This document shows, in pieces, positions 37,114-48,968 of a DNA stretch of 64,000 bases (its first letter is position 1; every line of letters begins with the position of its first letter). The position numbers were made by a program, and so were the translations under genes. Source of the DNA: Theobroma cacao (taxonomy: Eukaryota > Streptophyta > Magnoliopsida > Malvales > Malvaceae). The notes under the pieces were generated by a model. It was given only the letters and a program-made list of their open reading frames with translations, had not been told where the DNA came from and did not search any database. The stretch lies in contig NC_030852.1 in assembly GCF_000208745.1 (NCBI RefSeq), forward strand, positions 9,632,529-9,696,528, read 5' to 3'.

Positions 37114-37919
37114 AATTTACTACAATAATATAATCAAATAAGACTTAATACCTCAAAGTATTCAAATCATTGCCTTTCCAAGGAGAAACCTTAAGAAAAA
37201 CTCTATCATCAACTTTAAATTCCAAATCTTTTCTCTGTCTATCCGAGTAACTTTTCTACCTATCTTGAGCTATCTTTAATCGCTCTCGGATAACCTTGAT
37301 CTTGTCATTAGTCAGATCAATCAGTTCTACATTAAACAATTTTCTCTCACCCACTTCATCCTAGTAGAGTGGAGTTTAGCACTTTCTCCAATACAGAGCC
37401 TTGTATGGCGCCATCCCAATACTAGATTGTTATTATACGTGAACTCCACGAATGGCAAGTGTCTATCCCAACTCCTAGTAAAGTCAATGACATAAGCCCG
37501 TAACATATCCTCCAAAGTCTAAATGGTCTTTTCAGATTATCCATCTGTTTATGGATGAAAGGCATGCTAAACCTCAAATTAGTTCCGAGAGCCTCTTAGA
37601 ATTTTGGCCAAAATTGAGAAGTGAATCGGGGGTCTCGATCTGACACGATAGAAACTGGGACTGCATGTAATCTCACTATTTCATCTATTTAAAGTCTAGC
37701 CAGTCTCTCAATGGAATACGTGCTATAAATAGCCAAGAAATGGGTGAACTTAGTCAATCTACCCACAATCACCCAAATCATCATTCTCACACTACGTCCA
37801 TGGTAAATCCAATACAAAGTCCATAGTCACGTGTTCCCACTTCCATTTCGGAATAGGTAAAGGCTAAAGAGTACCCCGATGGTTTCTGATGTTCCGCCTT
37901 GATCTGTTGGCATGTGAGA
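37114..37919 (-). pseudogene. Element 4 pol: integrase core (broken)
   Basis: The minus strand includes CLTCQQIKAEHQKPSG (zinc-binding Cys pair) near the solo LTR, then core fragments and, in 37327-37515, [20 protein letters not shown] followed by FVEFTYNNN. These match the Ty3/gypsy integrase around and after the catalytic Glu. Many stops and frame changes are present. The open stretch at 37787-37987 takes its first 22 residues from the inserted solo LTR. Confidence 0.78.
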
Positions 37920-37924
37920 CATTT

Positions 37925-40893
37925 TGTCAAGCCCGACCTTATAAAGTACTTGCCATGTCCTTCATGTGATCGACAATATGCTTGCATACTTGGAAAGCCT
38001 CGAAAAAAATCGCCAAAAGTCGATATTGTACCAAATGGAACTATTAAGTTGAATTAAGCCTCGAACTAGTCTGAATAGAGATCTTAAGATGAAATTGAGA
38101 ATTTTAAAACCCCAAAATGACTTAAAATGATGATTTGGAGTTTGAGGGCTGAATTGGAGTCACTTTGGAACTTTCATGTTCTAGGGGTAAAATGGTAATT
38201 TTGTCACCTGAGGATAAAATGAGAATTTTTAGAAAAGATTTTGATCACATTTGACTCATTGGAGTATGATTTGAGTTTTAGAGGTGAAAATTTTTAATTT
38301 CGGCATTTTTTCGAGCATATGGGCAAAATAGTCACTTTACCGCCCAAAGGCAAAATCATAATTTTACACTACCCAACACTTGTCCAGCACATGAATTTTA
38401 CCCAATATTTTCATGGATAATTGAGGAAATTTAAGTGGTAGAGAAAGATTGCTTAATGGCTAAGTATGACACATGGACCAATGGAATGGTGGCATGTGTC
38501 AAAATCTCATCCATTTATTATTTTCATTATAAATTAGCACAAAATCAGCCCATTTCTCACCCATATGGCCGGCCAAAGCATGAAGTGAAGAGGAAAGGAA
38601 AGAACACAAACCCTAGGCGAGAAAATTGAAGAAAAAGTGTGGGATTTCAAGGGATTAAGCTAATAAAGGTAAAATTTTGTGATTTTGTCTTGTGATTTAC
38701 ACTACCCATGCTTTCTTTTTCATTTTCCATGCTTAGAACTCAAGTTTTCATGATGAACCCATGCTGGCCGAATTTGAGAGGAGAGGTTTTGAGCATTGAT
38801 TTTGCTAGAGTTCAAGCTAATTAAGTGTTTTTGGTTGTTTGGTAATGGAAAGTATGAAAATTTAGTAAGGAATCACTTTGTTCTTCACAAACCCACAAGA
38901 GGTCAAATTTTCTAGAGAGGATACTGAGGCTGAAATTGATGATATTTCATGATATTTTGGTGGTATTTAATGATTGGTGAGGCTAGAAATTTAGTGAAAA
39001 ATTTTGGCATGAAAATCTGAATTTTTACCTAATGTATAGACATGTGCGATTTACGGTCTGGATTGATAAATTGAATCATATTCACAGTCATTGAGGTATT
39101 TTAAGTATAATTGGAGTGTAGAAAGTGAAAGAAATCGATTTGGAGTTAAGTTGGAGGTTTTAGCCAATTACATCGAGAATAGTGCGAATTAGGTCAAATA
39201 CCGTATTTAAATGGCTATTCGGACATTTTGCATCACATTTCGTGCATTCATATAGATTTATAAAGCCTGAAATAGTTTATAATAAATTGACACAATTTAT
39301 TGAAATTCGTGTCACGTATGATGTATAGGTGGTGAGCCCTCTAACAAGGGTAAAGAGATTGTGCCCGAAGATCGAGAATAGGAGTATATCGAACTCCTAG
39401 TACTGTGAGTAACCTTACTATCGTCGTAATTATCTAAAGTATATTTTATCCGATTTTGTGAATTTTATGAAAAATGAATTAAATGATTAATTTTTCGATT
39501 TTATAAACAAAATGTGATTTAGTGAAATGATTTCATAAAATTGTTTTAAAATTAAATAATGGCTTTTCAAATAAAGTAATTGGAGACCATTTGATGTATT
39601 GTGAATTTATGGTTCTAATTGATTGGCTTATGACAATATTGGCATGAATGGCTGAATTGGTATTTGTGTTGAAATGTATAAACTGTTGTTTGCCTTGATA
39701 GGCTAGATAATGATAAAATTGCCATGTCATACTGTTACAAATTTTATTGTATGGTGGGTTTAGCTTGCTGCAGTGGGCTAGTTTTGTGGACTAACCTATT
39801 AGAGGGGCACGAAACCTAGTCATATTCTTACCTCGGTTAGAGAGGCGAGTAGGGTAACTCCCGAGGTATAACTTTTAGAGTTCACTTCATGCCAAACCAC
39901 CACGTGAGGGCGAACTCAGCTAACGCTAAGGAACGACTATATTTTCAAAATAAAAAAACATGATTTATGAGTACATAACTTTTTAATAGCCTTGGCGGAC
40001 TCGGTTTGGGATAGCCCGCGGCCAAGGTATCTTTGATAACTGGGTATGAGAATGATTTTGGCACGAGTCAAAGTTTTAAGAAATTCATAAGCCATGTTAA
40101 TTACTCAATTTATATGAATTGATTTTATTTGGTTGAAACAAGTTGAAAGGTGATGAATTTCAGTATGTTAAACTATTTTATCTATCTCCATTTACTCGAC
40201 TTTAGATGGTTTAGATGGTATCTGTTTACTCACTGGGATTTTATAATCTCACCACCCTCCTTTTCAACCATTTTAGGCCCACGGTAGCCTGTGGATAGCA
40301 GATATTGTCAAAGATTATAGTTGGCTTTATTACTCCAAAAACTGTAAGTTTACTACCTTTGTGCACTTTTGTTCCTTGTGGGCCCACAAGTCACTGTAAA
40401 GTAAATTTCATATCCCAGTTATCTGCATTATAGTACGTATGAATTTATTTAGCTTTTACATTACAAAAATTATTTACCGATGACTCTATAAATATTGTTT
40501 TACAAGAAATTAGAATATTTTATTGAATATTTTTATTTTATTCAAATAGTTGCAATATCATTTTTAATAAATGTTTTAGACCCCCAAAATTATTTTAAAT
40601 AATGTAATATGGGTTTTCCACTCATCTACTACATCTTTAGTCGGGGTTTAGAAAATTTTGAGGAAAAATGACGAAAACGCCCCTATAAGGTGAAAATTAT
40701 TTTTCCATGGTTTTGAAATGGAAAAAGCTTAAAATTCTTTAAAAACGAGGTTTGGCGATGATTACTCATAGGGGAGATGAAAAAAAATGGTACTAAAGCC
40801 TTGCGGGGTTTCGGTTGGCATTTCGGGTAACAAATGTCTACCGGGATGTCGCAATGGTTGTCACGGGCTCAAGGGGAGTACCGGGTCGTGACA
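37925..40893 (+). mobile_element. Solo LTR of family B in element 4 integrase (2969 bp)
   Basis: It starts TGTCAAGCCC, ends GGTCGTGACA, and is flanked by CATTT at 37920-37924 and 40894-40898. The integrase reading continues directly across it. It carries the same TATA, donor (38669) and acceptor (about 40275) signals as the LTRs of element 3. There is no internal region, so it is a solo LTR. Confidence 0.93.
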
Positions 40894-40898
40894 CATTT

Positions 40899-41035
40899 CG
40901 CTACAAACTCGACTATATCTCATTTCATACCCGGCCACCAGTAACTTTTATCATCGTATCATCTATACAACTCATTAAACACGTCGAATTCAAAACTCAC
41001 GTTACCATGAATAATTCTTCACTTTAGTTGATCAC
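40899..41035 (-). pseudogene. Element 4 pol: integrase N-terminal (HHCC) fragment
   Basis: The minus strand reads IIHGNVSFEFDVFNELYR, a stop, then YDKSYWWPGMK, a stop, and DIVEFVAK. This is the start of the integrase zinc-binding domain (the YWWPGMK motif is diagnostic). It joins to CLTCQQIK across the solo LTR. On its upstream side, coding ends exactly at the palindrome 41036-41081. Confidence 0.82.
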
Positions 41036-41081
41036 ATAATCATCTCCATATATATATATATATATATATGGAGATGATTAT
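41036..41081. repeat. Perfect 46-bp palindrome with (TA)10 centre
   Basis: The left arm ATAATCATCTCCA (41036-41048) is the exact reverse complement of the right arm TGGAGATGATTAT (41069-41081), around a 20-bp TA run. It can form a cruciform or hairpin. It lies at the junction between integrase coding sequence and the non-coding module. Confidence 0.95.
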
Positions 41082-42946
41082 CCATCACTATCGGTAAGGA
41101 CCCTCGTCAACTATGTTCGAACCAAATTCCCTCTATTCATTCTAATCCATAACTAAAGTTCAATATCATATTCTCATAACACATGTTTCCCCTTTTTACT
41201 TTTCTATTTGATTCCCATAGGTCAAGTTTAATCCATGAATATTAGGGTATAATCAACTCCAAATTACCTTTTTGGATGTTTGAGTTACCATTTAATTAAC
41301 ATCCTACAATCAATTATTTCTTATGTAATCCATACGGATTCTCATTGTGCCTATGCATAACTTCACATAATTTACATGCTTATACTATTTTCTTATCATT
41401 TCCAATCCTATGTATAAGCTCCATTATACCACGCATCCTTGCATCACAATGTCATTAACCACATTTCAATCATAGATATCATTTTCATCCAATGACAATC
41501 GGGTATCCACATATGCTTTGCAATCTTATTGATCCTTCAGAGGTTTTCTTTAATTCATCCTCGTATCTTATGCAATAGCACAATTCCTAAAAGTCATCTT
41601 CGTTTCTCATTTACCTTGTACCCTTCCATCATACACGTCCTTATTCATTTCCATATTAGTTAGTCATTTAAGATTTAAATTCATTGAAGTCATGTGCACT
41701 TCTTACATTTGAATACTATTTTCCCACATTAGGAAATTTTTATTAACCAACTTTATAATCAGGATTACCTTCAATTATCTTGTACTATTCCTTTACACCA
41801 ATATACCCATACATTATCTTTAGCGTCTGCACAATCAACTATGATATTTACAAACTTAATATAGATTTTACTGAGGTATCCATCGACATCATCACCAATA
41901 TCTAATTTCAACCTCACATGACCTCATAACTTATGCTTTAACCATTAAGCTCCTTAACAATTCCAAGTTCCACATTTCCTTATCATATATATAAAATATT
42001 TTAAAGCACTACTAACCATTATTCTTGACACTTGCAGTTCGGTCTATTCATTTCAAAACTCTTATACATTGCCAATATATAAGTCAACAAAGAAACTTTC
42101 CAATTCATTCATATCTATACCTTTCAAAACCTTAAAACTCCAATTAACGAAGCTTAACATCAAGTCCAATGACCTTAATTCAACTCGTAAGTTCAACTTC
42201 CTGTCTTTCACCTCTTATTCCTACGTCCCAGATATGAGGTGTTTCTACTACTGCGGCACGGTGGCTGCTTAAGTTTACTTAATCAACGTTATTCGTCTAA
42301 ATTTAAGGTTACTATATTAATCATCCTCAACTGTTTGGTTTTCCTCCAAGCTTACGTCACAATTTTCATAACCATTATATTCTCTTGTGCTTATCACATA
42401 TAATAGACTAAGCCAACATTTTCAAATTCATCTCATTCTTTAACACTTGTCAACATCCATTACCACAAGTAAGAATCCCTTCTTACTTTCCTCAATTTCG
42501 ACATATCTCAAATTGTACACCACTTATCGTCGAGATCTTGACTTTACTCTCCAGTTTTTAACCAATTACATTTATAAAATGAATAATTTACTTAATTATT
42601 ACATCTCGCCTTTACGGTCATAAGATCAAAGTTTCTTAAGCTTAGGATGCAGAAACTTCCTCTTAAAGCATATTCGAAAATCAACATTTTCTAAATCCGT
42701 TACCTTTGAAGAAATCAAATTTAAGACCAATCATTTGCACCATAGTTTGCATACTAATCCAAGTAGACTTTTAAATTGATCCTTAAAATAATTTGTATAT
42801 CAAGGTCCAATATAAATCTCCATATGGCATTTAGACTAGAATCAACATTTTCAAATCATTTAATTTCAAACTACTAAATCCATATTTAGTCCTTTAATCC
42901 TTTGGCTCTACACTAAGCATAGCAAAATTCAAGCTCATCCTTAGAG
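41082..42946 (-). other. Shared non-coding module (copy in element 4, replaces RT and RNase H)
   Basis: It aligns with parts of 8440-11310 in element 2 and with the reverse complement of parts of element 3. In element 4 it sits where RT and RNase H should be, between integrase and protease. No RT motif can be read in it. The internal order differs slightly from element 2: the match to about 8511-8560 occurs both near 41190 and near 42455. Confidence 0.78.
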
Positions 42947-43540
42947 TAGATCAATAGAGAACTCAAGCTCTTAATCAGGAGGTAGTCCCGGTAATTCATC
43001 GAAAAATATATCAGAGAACTCATTTACTATTGAGACATCCTCTAACTTAGGTTCCCCTTTTGAAGTATCGATCACGTGTGCTAAATATGTTGGATACCCT
43101 TTCTGTACCAGTTTCAAAGCTTTGATGGCTGAGATTACACAGGACGGTAATACTCGATGTTCCCCTGCAAATACAATCTTTGCTCCCTCAAAATTTCGAA
43201 GTACAACTTCTTTTCGGAAACAATCCACGTTTGCCCGATGTGCAATTAACCAGTCCATACCTAATATTAAATCGAAATCCCGGATCTCTAGAGGAATTAA
43301 ATCACCCTTAAATTCTTCCTCACCAACCATTACCCCACAATCTCTATAACAAGTGTTTCTAACTAGCTTTTCTCCTAAAGGGGTGTTAACTACAATTTCT
43401 TCCTCTAATGGTGATAGGTTTCTATCAGAAAATGATGCAAATGTTGTGCTCACATAAGACCTGTTCGAGCCAGAATCTATTAAGACATATGCATCTCTAT
43501 CAAATACAGACATAGTACCTGTCATTGTACTAGGTCAGAC
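42947..43540 (-). pseudogene. Element 4 aspartic protease, ends abruptly in protease-RT linker
   Basis: An open stretch of 184 residues (42971-43525) starts GTMSVFDRDAYVLIDSGSNR, with the retropepsin Asp in LIDSGSNRSYVS. It includes FDLILGMDWLIAHRANVDC and the linker FSDIFFDELPGLPPD, then a stop and ELEFSIDLL. At that codon the coding similarity stops and the non-coding module begins (42946/42947). Upstream, the usual gag-protease linker is missing: protease lies about 60 bp after the gag start region. The Met at 43525 is internal to the ancestral polyprotein. Confidence 0.85.
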
Positions 43541-43601
43541 TCGTGCCTTTTCCTCTCCCAACTAATCTAGCGAGAGGTGGGAGTCCACTTCGAGGAGGCA
43601 T
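43541..43601 (-). pseudogene. Element 4 gag: start only
   Basis: ATG at 43601 on the minus strand begins MPPRSGLPPLARLVGRGKGT and runs almost directly into protease. About 1 kb of gag (capsid and zinc knuckle) is deleted. The leader from 43602 to 43737 matches that of element 3. Confidence 0.7.
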
Positions 43602-43737
43602 AATAATTTATAAGAAGAATCAGAACGAGTTTAGACAACTTTAGGTTCTATATGCAAATGCATGCATTCGACTTAATCTAACCTAACTTGGCGGTCACAC
43701 TGACACTGTAGTTTTTAAAATAACTTTAAAACCAAAA

Positions 43738-43749
43738 GCTCTAATACCA
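43738..43749 (-). other. Primer-binding site of element 4
   Basis: TGGTATTAGAGC on the minus strand, one change from the initiator-Met-tRNA site, seven bases from the 5' LTR. Confidence 0.85.
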
Positions 43750-43756
43750 ATAGAAA

Positions 43757-46737
43757 TGTCATGACCCAGTACTCCCTTCGAGCCCGTGACATCCGTCGCG
43801 ATGTCTCGATAGACATTCATTACCCGGAATGTCAACCGAAACCTCGCAAGGCTCTCGCATCAGTTTTACATCTCCCCTGTGAGCAATAGTTACTAAATAT
43901 CATGTTTTAAGGGAAAATAAACTATTTTTAAATCAAAACAAACAAAAAACTAATTTCTGCCACACAGAGATATTTTGGTCATTTTTACCTGAAAATTTTG
44001 AAACACGATAAAAATATGATATACGAGTAATAAGCATCCATTTCATGTCTAAAAATAAGTTTCGTTGTCTAATTCATCAATTTAAAGTGAAATTATAGCT
44101 ATTCAAATTAAACAAAAATATTAAATAAAAAATTCTATTTTCTTATAAAACAATATTTATAGAACTTTGCGTAAATAATTTTTGTAGCGTAAAAGCAAAA
44201 TAAATTCATACATACAGTGGCACACCCAGCTAGGTATACAAAATATTCTACAATAACATGTGGGCCCCCAAAATAAACATATATGTACAAGACTATAGAC
44301 CTGCGATTTCTAAGGCCCCAAACCCAAAAGCTAACCCTCGATATAATCAGCGGTTTACAAACTGCCCTAAGCCTGAAATGGGTGAAAAGAAGGGGTGAGT
44401 TTTTATAAACCTAGTGAGTAAACAAACATCATCTAAAATATCTAAAGTCGAGTAAATGGAGACAACTTAAAATAGTTCATCGTACTATGATTCATAAATA
44501 AAATAATTTCATTTCACTCAAATAATCAACATGGATTATGAATTTCTTAAAAATTTAGCTCGTGCCAAAACTCATTCTCGGGGATACCTTGGTCGGGGCA
44601 TCCAACAGAGTCCGCCAAGGCTGTTAAAGAAAAGTTTATATACGCATAAAACACATTTTTATGTTTAAAAGCATAACAGTCCCTTGGCATTGGCTAAGTT
44701 CACCCTCAGTGGTGGTTTAGCGCGTAGTGAACTCTAAAGCTTCACCTCAGGAGATACCTTTCACGCCTCTCATACCGAGGTAAAATATAACCGAGTTTAC
44801 CATGCCCCTCTCTAATACGCTAGTCCACGGAAACTCGCCACTGCAGTGACTAATCAATATCCCACCAAATCAATAAAAGTTTCGACAGCATGACATGGCA
44901 ATTATATTACTACCCAGCCTGTTAAGGCAAAACAAACAGTTCATATAATTTCAACACAATTTCCAATTCAGCCATTCATGCCAATATCACCATAAGCCAT
45001 TCAATTCAAACCATAAATTTACAACACAATCAAACAGTCTCCAATTACTCAATTTCTAAAATCATTATTCAATTTCAAAATGATTTATAAAACTCATTTC
45101 ATTTAATCACATTTTACTTATAAAACATAAGGATTTACCATTTAAACTCATTTTTCTATAAAATCACAAAAACGAATAAAAACTACTTTAGATAATTAAG
45201 ACGATAATAAGGTTACTCACAATATCGGGAGTCGAAGTACTCCTAGTCCCGATCTTCGGGTACAATCTCCTTACCCTTATCGGAAGTTTCACCACCTAAA
45301 CATAATGCACAACAAGCAATTTACTATATTTGTACTAAACCGTTATAAAACTAATTTAGGCTCTATATGAATGCATGAAATGGGATGCGAAATGTTCGGA
45401 TTATTATCTAAATATGGTGTTCTACGTAGCTTCAATTATGTATCGAAATAAAATGGTATTGGCCTAATTCGATCTATACACCGGTTAATTGGCCAATACA
45501 TCCAATTCAACTCCAATTAACTTGATTCCACTTCCAACACTCCAAGTCATCAATTACAAGTTAAATAATATGTAATATCACAAAAATCCATCATCAATAT
45601 CTTCCTTGTAAAATTCGGCCATTGAAGGTTTAGTGTAGAACATGTAATTTTCATGCTTGATTTTTACACCTTACATCATAAAACAACTAAAAACACCTAA
45701 ATAGCATGAAATTCATCAAAGTCCATTATCCAATTTCTCTCTTGAAAATTTCAGCCAAGGAGTGTGGGTGAAGGGCATGAAATTTCTTGCTTGTTTTTCA
45801 TGCTAAACATCACCAAACAACTAAAAACACTAAGATACCTTGAAATCTAACCAAATAAATCATCAAATCTTCTCTCCCTAAATTCGGTCAGCCATGAATC
45901 CTTCATGAGATCTTGAATTTTAACCATGGTAATTGAAAAAGAATGCATAGGAAAGGTAGATCACAAGCTAGAATTAAGAAATTTTACCTTTACTTGCTTA
46001 ATTCCTTGAAATCCAATGAATTTTCTCTTGATTTTCTTCTCTAGGGTTTGTTCTATGCTTTTTCCCTTTTGTTCTTGCCTTGGCTAGCCAAGAGAAATGA
46101 GATGGGAGAGTTTTAGTTGTGTTTATAAAGGAAAATATGCTAATATTAAAGCTTGACACTTGTCACCATGTGATTGGTCCATACATAAAACTTAATAATT
46201 AAGCATTTCTTCTCCATCACATAAAATCCCTCAATTATCCAAAGTATAAAATGAATTTCATGGGTTTGACAAGTGTCAAGGTGGTGTAAAATTCTAAAAA
46301 TTCTAATTACGTCCTTGTGGACACATGAAATGACCATTTTGCCCTTGTGTTCGAAAAATTGTCGAAATTAAAATTTTTCACTTCTCAAGGTCAAATTATG
46401 TTCCAAATAGTCAAACTTGATCAAAATTGCATCCACCATCCCAAATTTGCCCTCAAGTGGAAAAATGATCATTTTACCCCTACGTTATGAAAATTCCAAT
46501 TTAACTCAAAATCAATCCTCGAACTCTGAATCACCATATTAAGTCATTATAAGTTTCAATAACTCTCAATTGCATCTTAAAATCTTTATTTGAACTAGTT
46601 CGAGGCTTAAATCAACTTAGTTGTACCACTAGGTACACTACCGTCTTTTGACCATTTTTTCGAGGTATTCAAGTATGCAAGCATGTTGTCAAATACATGA
46701 ATAACATGGCAAGTATATTATAGAGTAGGGCTTGACA
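43757..46737 (-). repeat. 5' LTR of element 4 (family B, 2981 bp)
   Basis: Nearly identical partner of 33667-36658. The outer end TGTCAAGCCC (minus) is followed by ATATT. Confidence 0.93.
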
Positions 46738-46742
46738 ATATT
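46738..46742. repeat. Target-site duplication of element 4 (right copy)
   Basis: ATATT, identical to 33662-33666. Confidence 0.9.
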
Positions 46743-47815
46743 GGCCTTATAGTTAATTAAAGTATATTAATTAAGTCTTTAGAAGTTAAAAACCTAGTTT
46801 ATGATTTAAGTCCAACTTAAATCATCACACTCCCAATTTAATTTACAATGCAATTTATTGTGTGTGACCCATTAGGTTCCTAACATGTTGATAATGGAAT
46901 TGAATTATAATTTATATTAAATTAATTAATTCAATTCCATAGACCAAGATTGGCATTTAGCAATGCATCATGGCCATCCAATTGTTAGGAGAGTCAAAGG
47001 GTTATTTGATAACCTTTCAGTGTATAGTCTATGAGTATGGTCCAGTGTCTTCTCTTTATTGATCTCCATATTTGTTTTTAAAGTTAAATCATTAGTTTTA
47101 TAGAGACTTATGAAACATTTTTTCATAATCTCTAACTCGCCTTGGCCAAGGACTTCAACAAAATATCAACCAACAATTGTTAGGATATGTCCCTTAAATC
47201 GCTTGGAGTGATGATTTCTTTCTTGACCACTCATTTGCCTTCACATTCTTTCTCTTGTTTTGGCATTCTTGGTTAGGCACCCGTAGGGATGAAATCAAAG
47301 CATAACACTCCACATATAAAACAACTTAGTGTTTCAAGTCTAAGAAGTATTTACACAACTAACACATGAGAATTATTGCATAAACACTTGAGTGAAATAC
47401 CAAATGCACTTCTCATGGCGGGTCATGTTCAATGAACTTGCTCTTCTAGGCAACACCTACATTATAGTTCTAAGTATCTCTACACTTCAACCTATGAGAT
47501 CGATTGTTTACTTTTCAAGTAAGAAACATAGAATGTACCAGTCTCTAGAAATCATTGATGTCTAGTTTCAATGATACATCGACTAGGAACATTTAGAGAT
47601 TATGCTTTGATGCACAGGGATTTCATAACTACAAACCATTATAGTTTCCTTGTACGGCATATTAATCTCATGGACTTCATCCAATTATACTTATAACCGA
47701 TTATAATTAACGTCTTATTGGTGATGAAAAACCTCTAATCATTCAACATGAATGTTATTGTTGCATGATTGGAATCAAGCCTTAACTAATCCCAATTGGT
47801 TACAGAGCTCATCCC

Positions 47816-47824
47816 AACACTATG
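47816..47824. repeat. 9-bp flanking repeat of the 1.76-kb insert (right copy)
   Basis: AACACTATG, identical to 32974-32982. Confidence 0.8.
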
Positions 47825-48968
47825 AAATAGTCGTACCTCCATATATGAATAAGTAATCCATCTAGGATTGAGCTTTGTGTGAATCAGATAAATATTATGC
47901 TTCTGCAAAACTAATTAAATTTGATTTTGATACATTTGAGTAATATAAACTTGTGTCCATTATTCCTCAAAGAAATTAAAATATATGTTTAATTCCATTC
48001 CAATGTCTTTAAGTTGGAAAAAAACTATATCTTGCTAATAAATTTACAGCAAATGATATATCAGATCATGTATTGCTAGCAAGATAAATTAGTGCTTCGG
48101 TTGCACTAAGATATGATACTTTAGGACCAAGTAGTTCTTCCTCTTCCTCATCCTCACAAGGTCGAAAATGATCCTTTTTCACATCTAGTGACCCTACAAT
48201 CATTGCTGAACTTAATAGATGTGTTCTATCCATATAGAATTGTTTTAGCACTATTGTTATATAATTTGATTGATGGACAAAAATTTCATTTGTCAAGTCC
48301 TTAATCTGAAGACCCCAACAAAAATTTATTTTTCCAAGGTCTTTCATCTCAAATTCTTTCTTTAAGTAAGCCACGACTTTTGATACTCTTTAGAAGTTCT
48401 AATAATGTTTAGGTCATCAACATAAATAATAATTATCACAAATTCATATATAAATCTTTTTATAAAAACACATGGGCAAATAGAATCATTTTATAGCCTT
48501 CTTTTAACAAATATTCACTAAGGCAATTATACCACATGCGTTTGGAATGCTTAATCCATATACATAGTTATGTAATTTGATTGAATAAATTTTTCAAGAA
48601 TTGTGTGCTTCAGGCAACTTAAATCATTTAAAGATTTTATATAGATATCGATATTAAGTGAGCCTATTTATTTGACGTATTTCAATCTTCTCATGTATTG
48701 CCAAACTAATTAAATATAGAATTGTAATTGCATCCACCACAAGAGAATATGTCTCTTCATAATCAATACTAGGTTTTTGGGTAAAACCTTGTGTGACAAG
48801 CCATGTTTTATATCTCAAAATCTCATTTTTCTCATTACATTTTTGCACAAATACCCATTTATATTCCATTGGTTTTACATCATTTGGTGTACGGATTACA
48901 GGCCCCAAAACTTCACGTTTGGTAAGTGAATTCAATTCCACCTTGATTGTGTCTTTCCACATTGGCAA
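47825..48968 (-). pseudogene. Element 5 pol: reverse transcriptase and start of RNase H (broken)
   Basis: The minus strand encodes the copia RT opening WKDTIKVELNSLTKREVLGP, YKWVFVQKCNEKNEILRYKT, GFTQKPSIDYEETYSLVVDA (48654-48968). The late RT part follows: LGKINFCWGLQIK, YITIVLKQFYMDRTHLLSSA and KVSYLSATEALIYLASNT (48066-48374). Next come SFAVNLLARYS, RHWNGIKHIF and AQS*MDYLFIYGGTTIS of the RNase H start, up to the insert. The segment 48375-48653 around the catalytic YVDD block is too broken to read cleanly. Lineage wording fits Ale/Retrofit. Confidence 0.87.

Larger units (their letters stand above)
33667..46737 (-). mobile_element. Element 4: rearranged gypsy chromovirus of family B, recent insertion
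   Basis: Seen: 3' LTR 33667-36658, polypurine tract 36659-36672, chromodomain and integrase on the minus strand, a non-coding module (41082-42946), protease (42947-43540), a short gag start (43601), primer site 43738-43749, 5' LTR 43757-46737, and ATATT duplications. Most of gag and all of RT and RNase H are missing. The two LTRs look almost identical over long stretches (for example 35560-35900 and 45640-45980), so insertion was recent. A solo LTR (37925-40893) splits the integrase. Confidence 0.92.
32983..47815. mobile_element. Unclassified insert (1757 bp without element 4) in copia RNase H
   Basis: The copia RNase H frame breaks at 32974 and resumes at 47824, with AACACTATG on both sides. 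After removing element 4 and its duplication, 1757 bp remain (32983-33666 and 46743-47815). There is no open frame of note and no clear terminal inverted repeat. The ends can also be read as TG...CA with a 6-bp duplication ACACTA, which would suit a solo LTR. A 9-bp duplication would suit a Mutator-like element. Class unresolved. Confidence 0.65.

Noticed and set aside
37787..37987. 66-codon frame as an intact integrase piece
   Set aside because: Its first 22 codons are in the inserted solo LTR. Only the part before 37920 is integrase.
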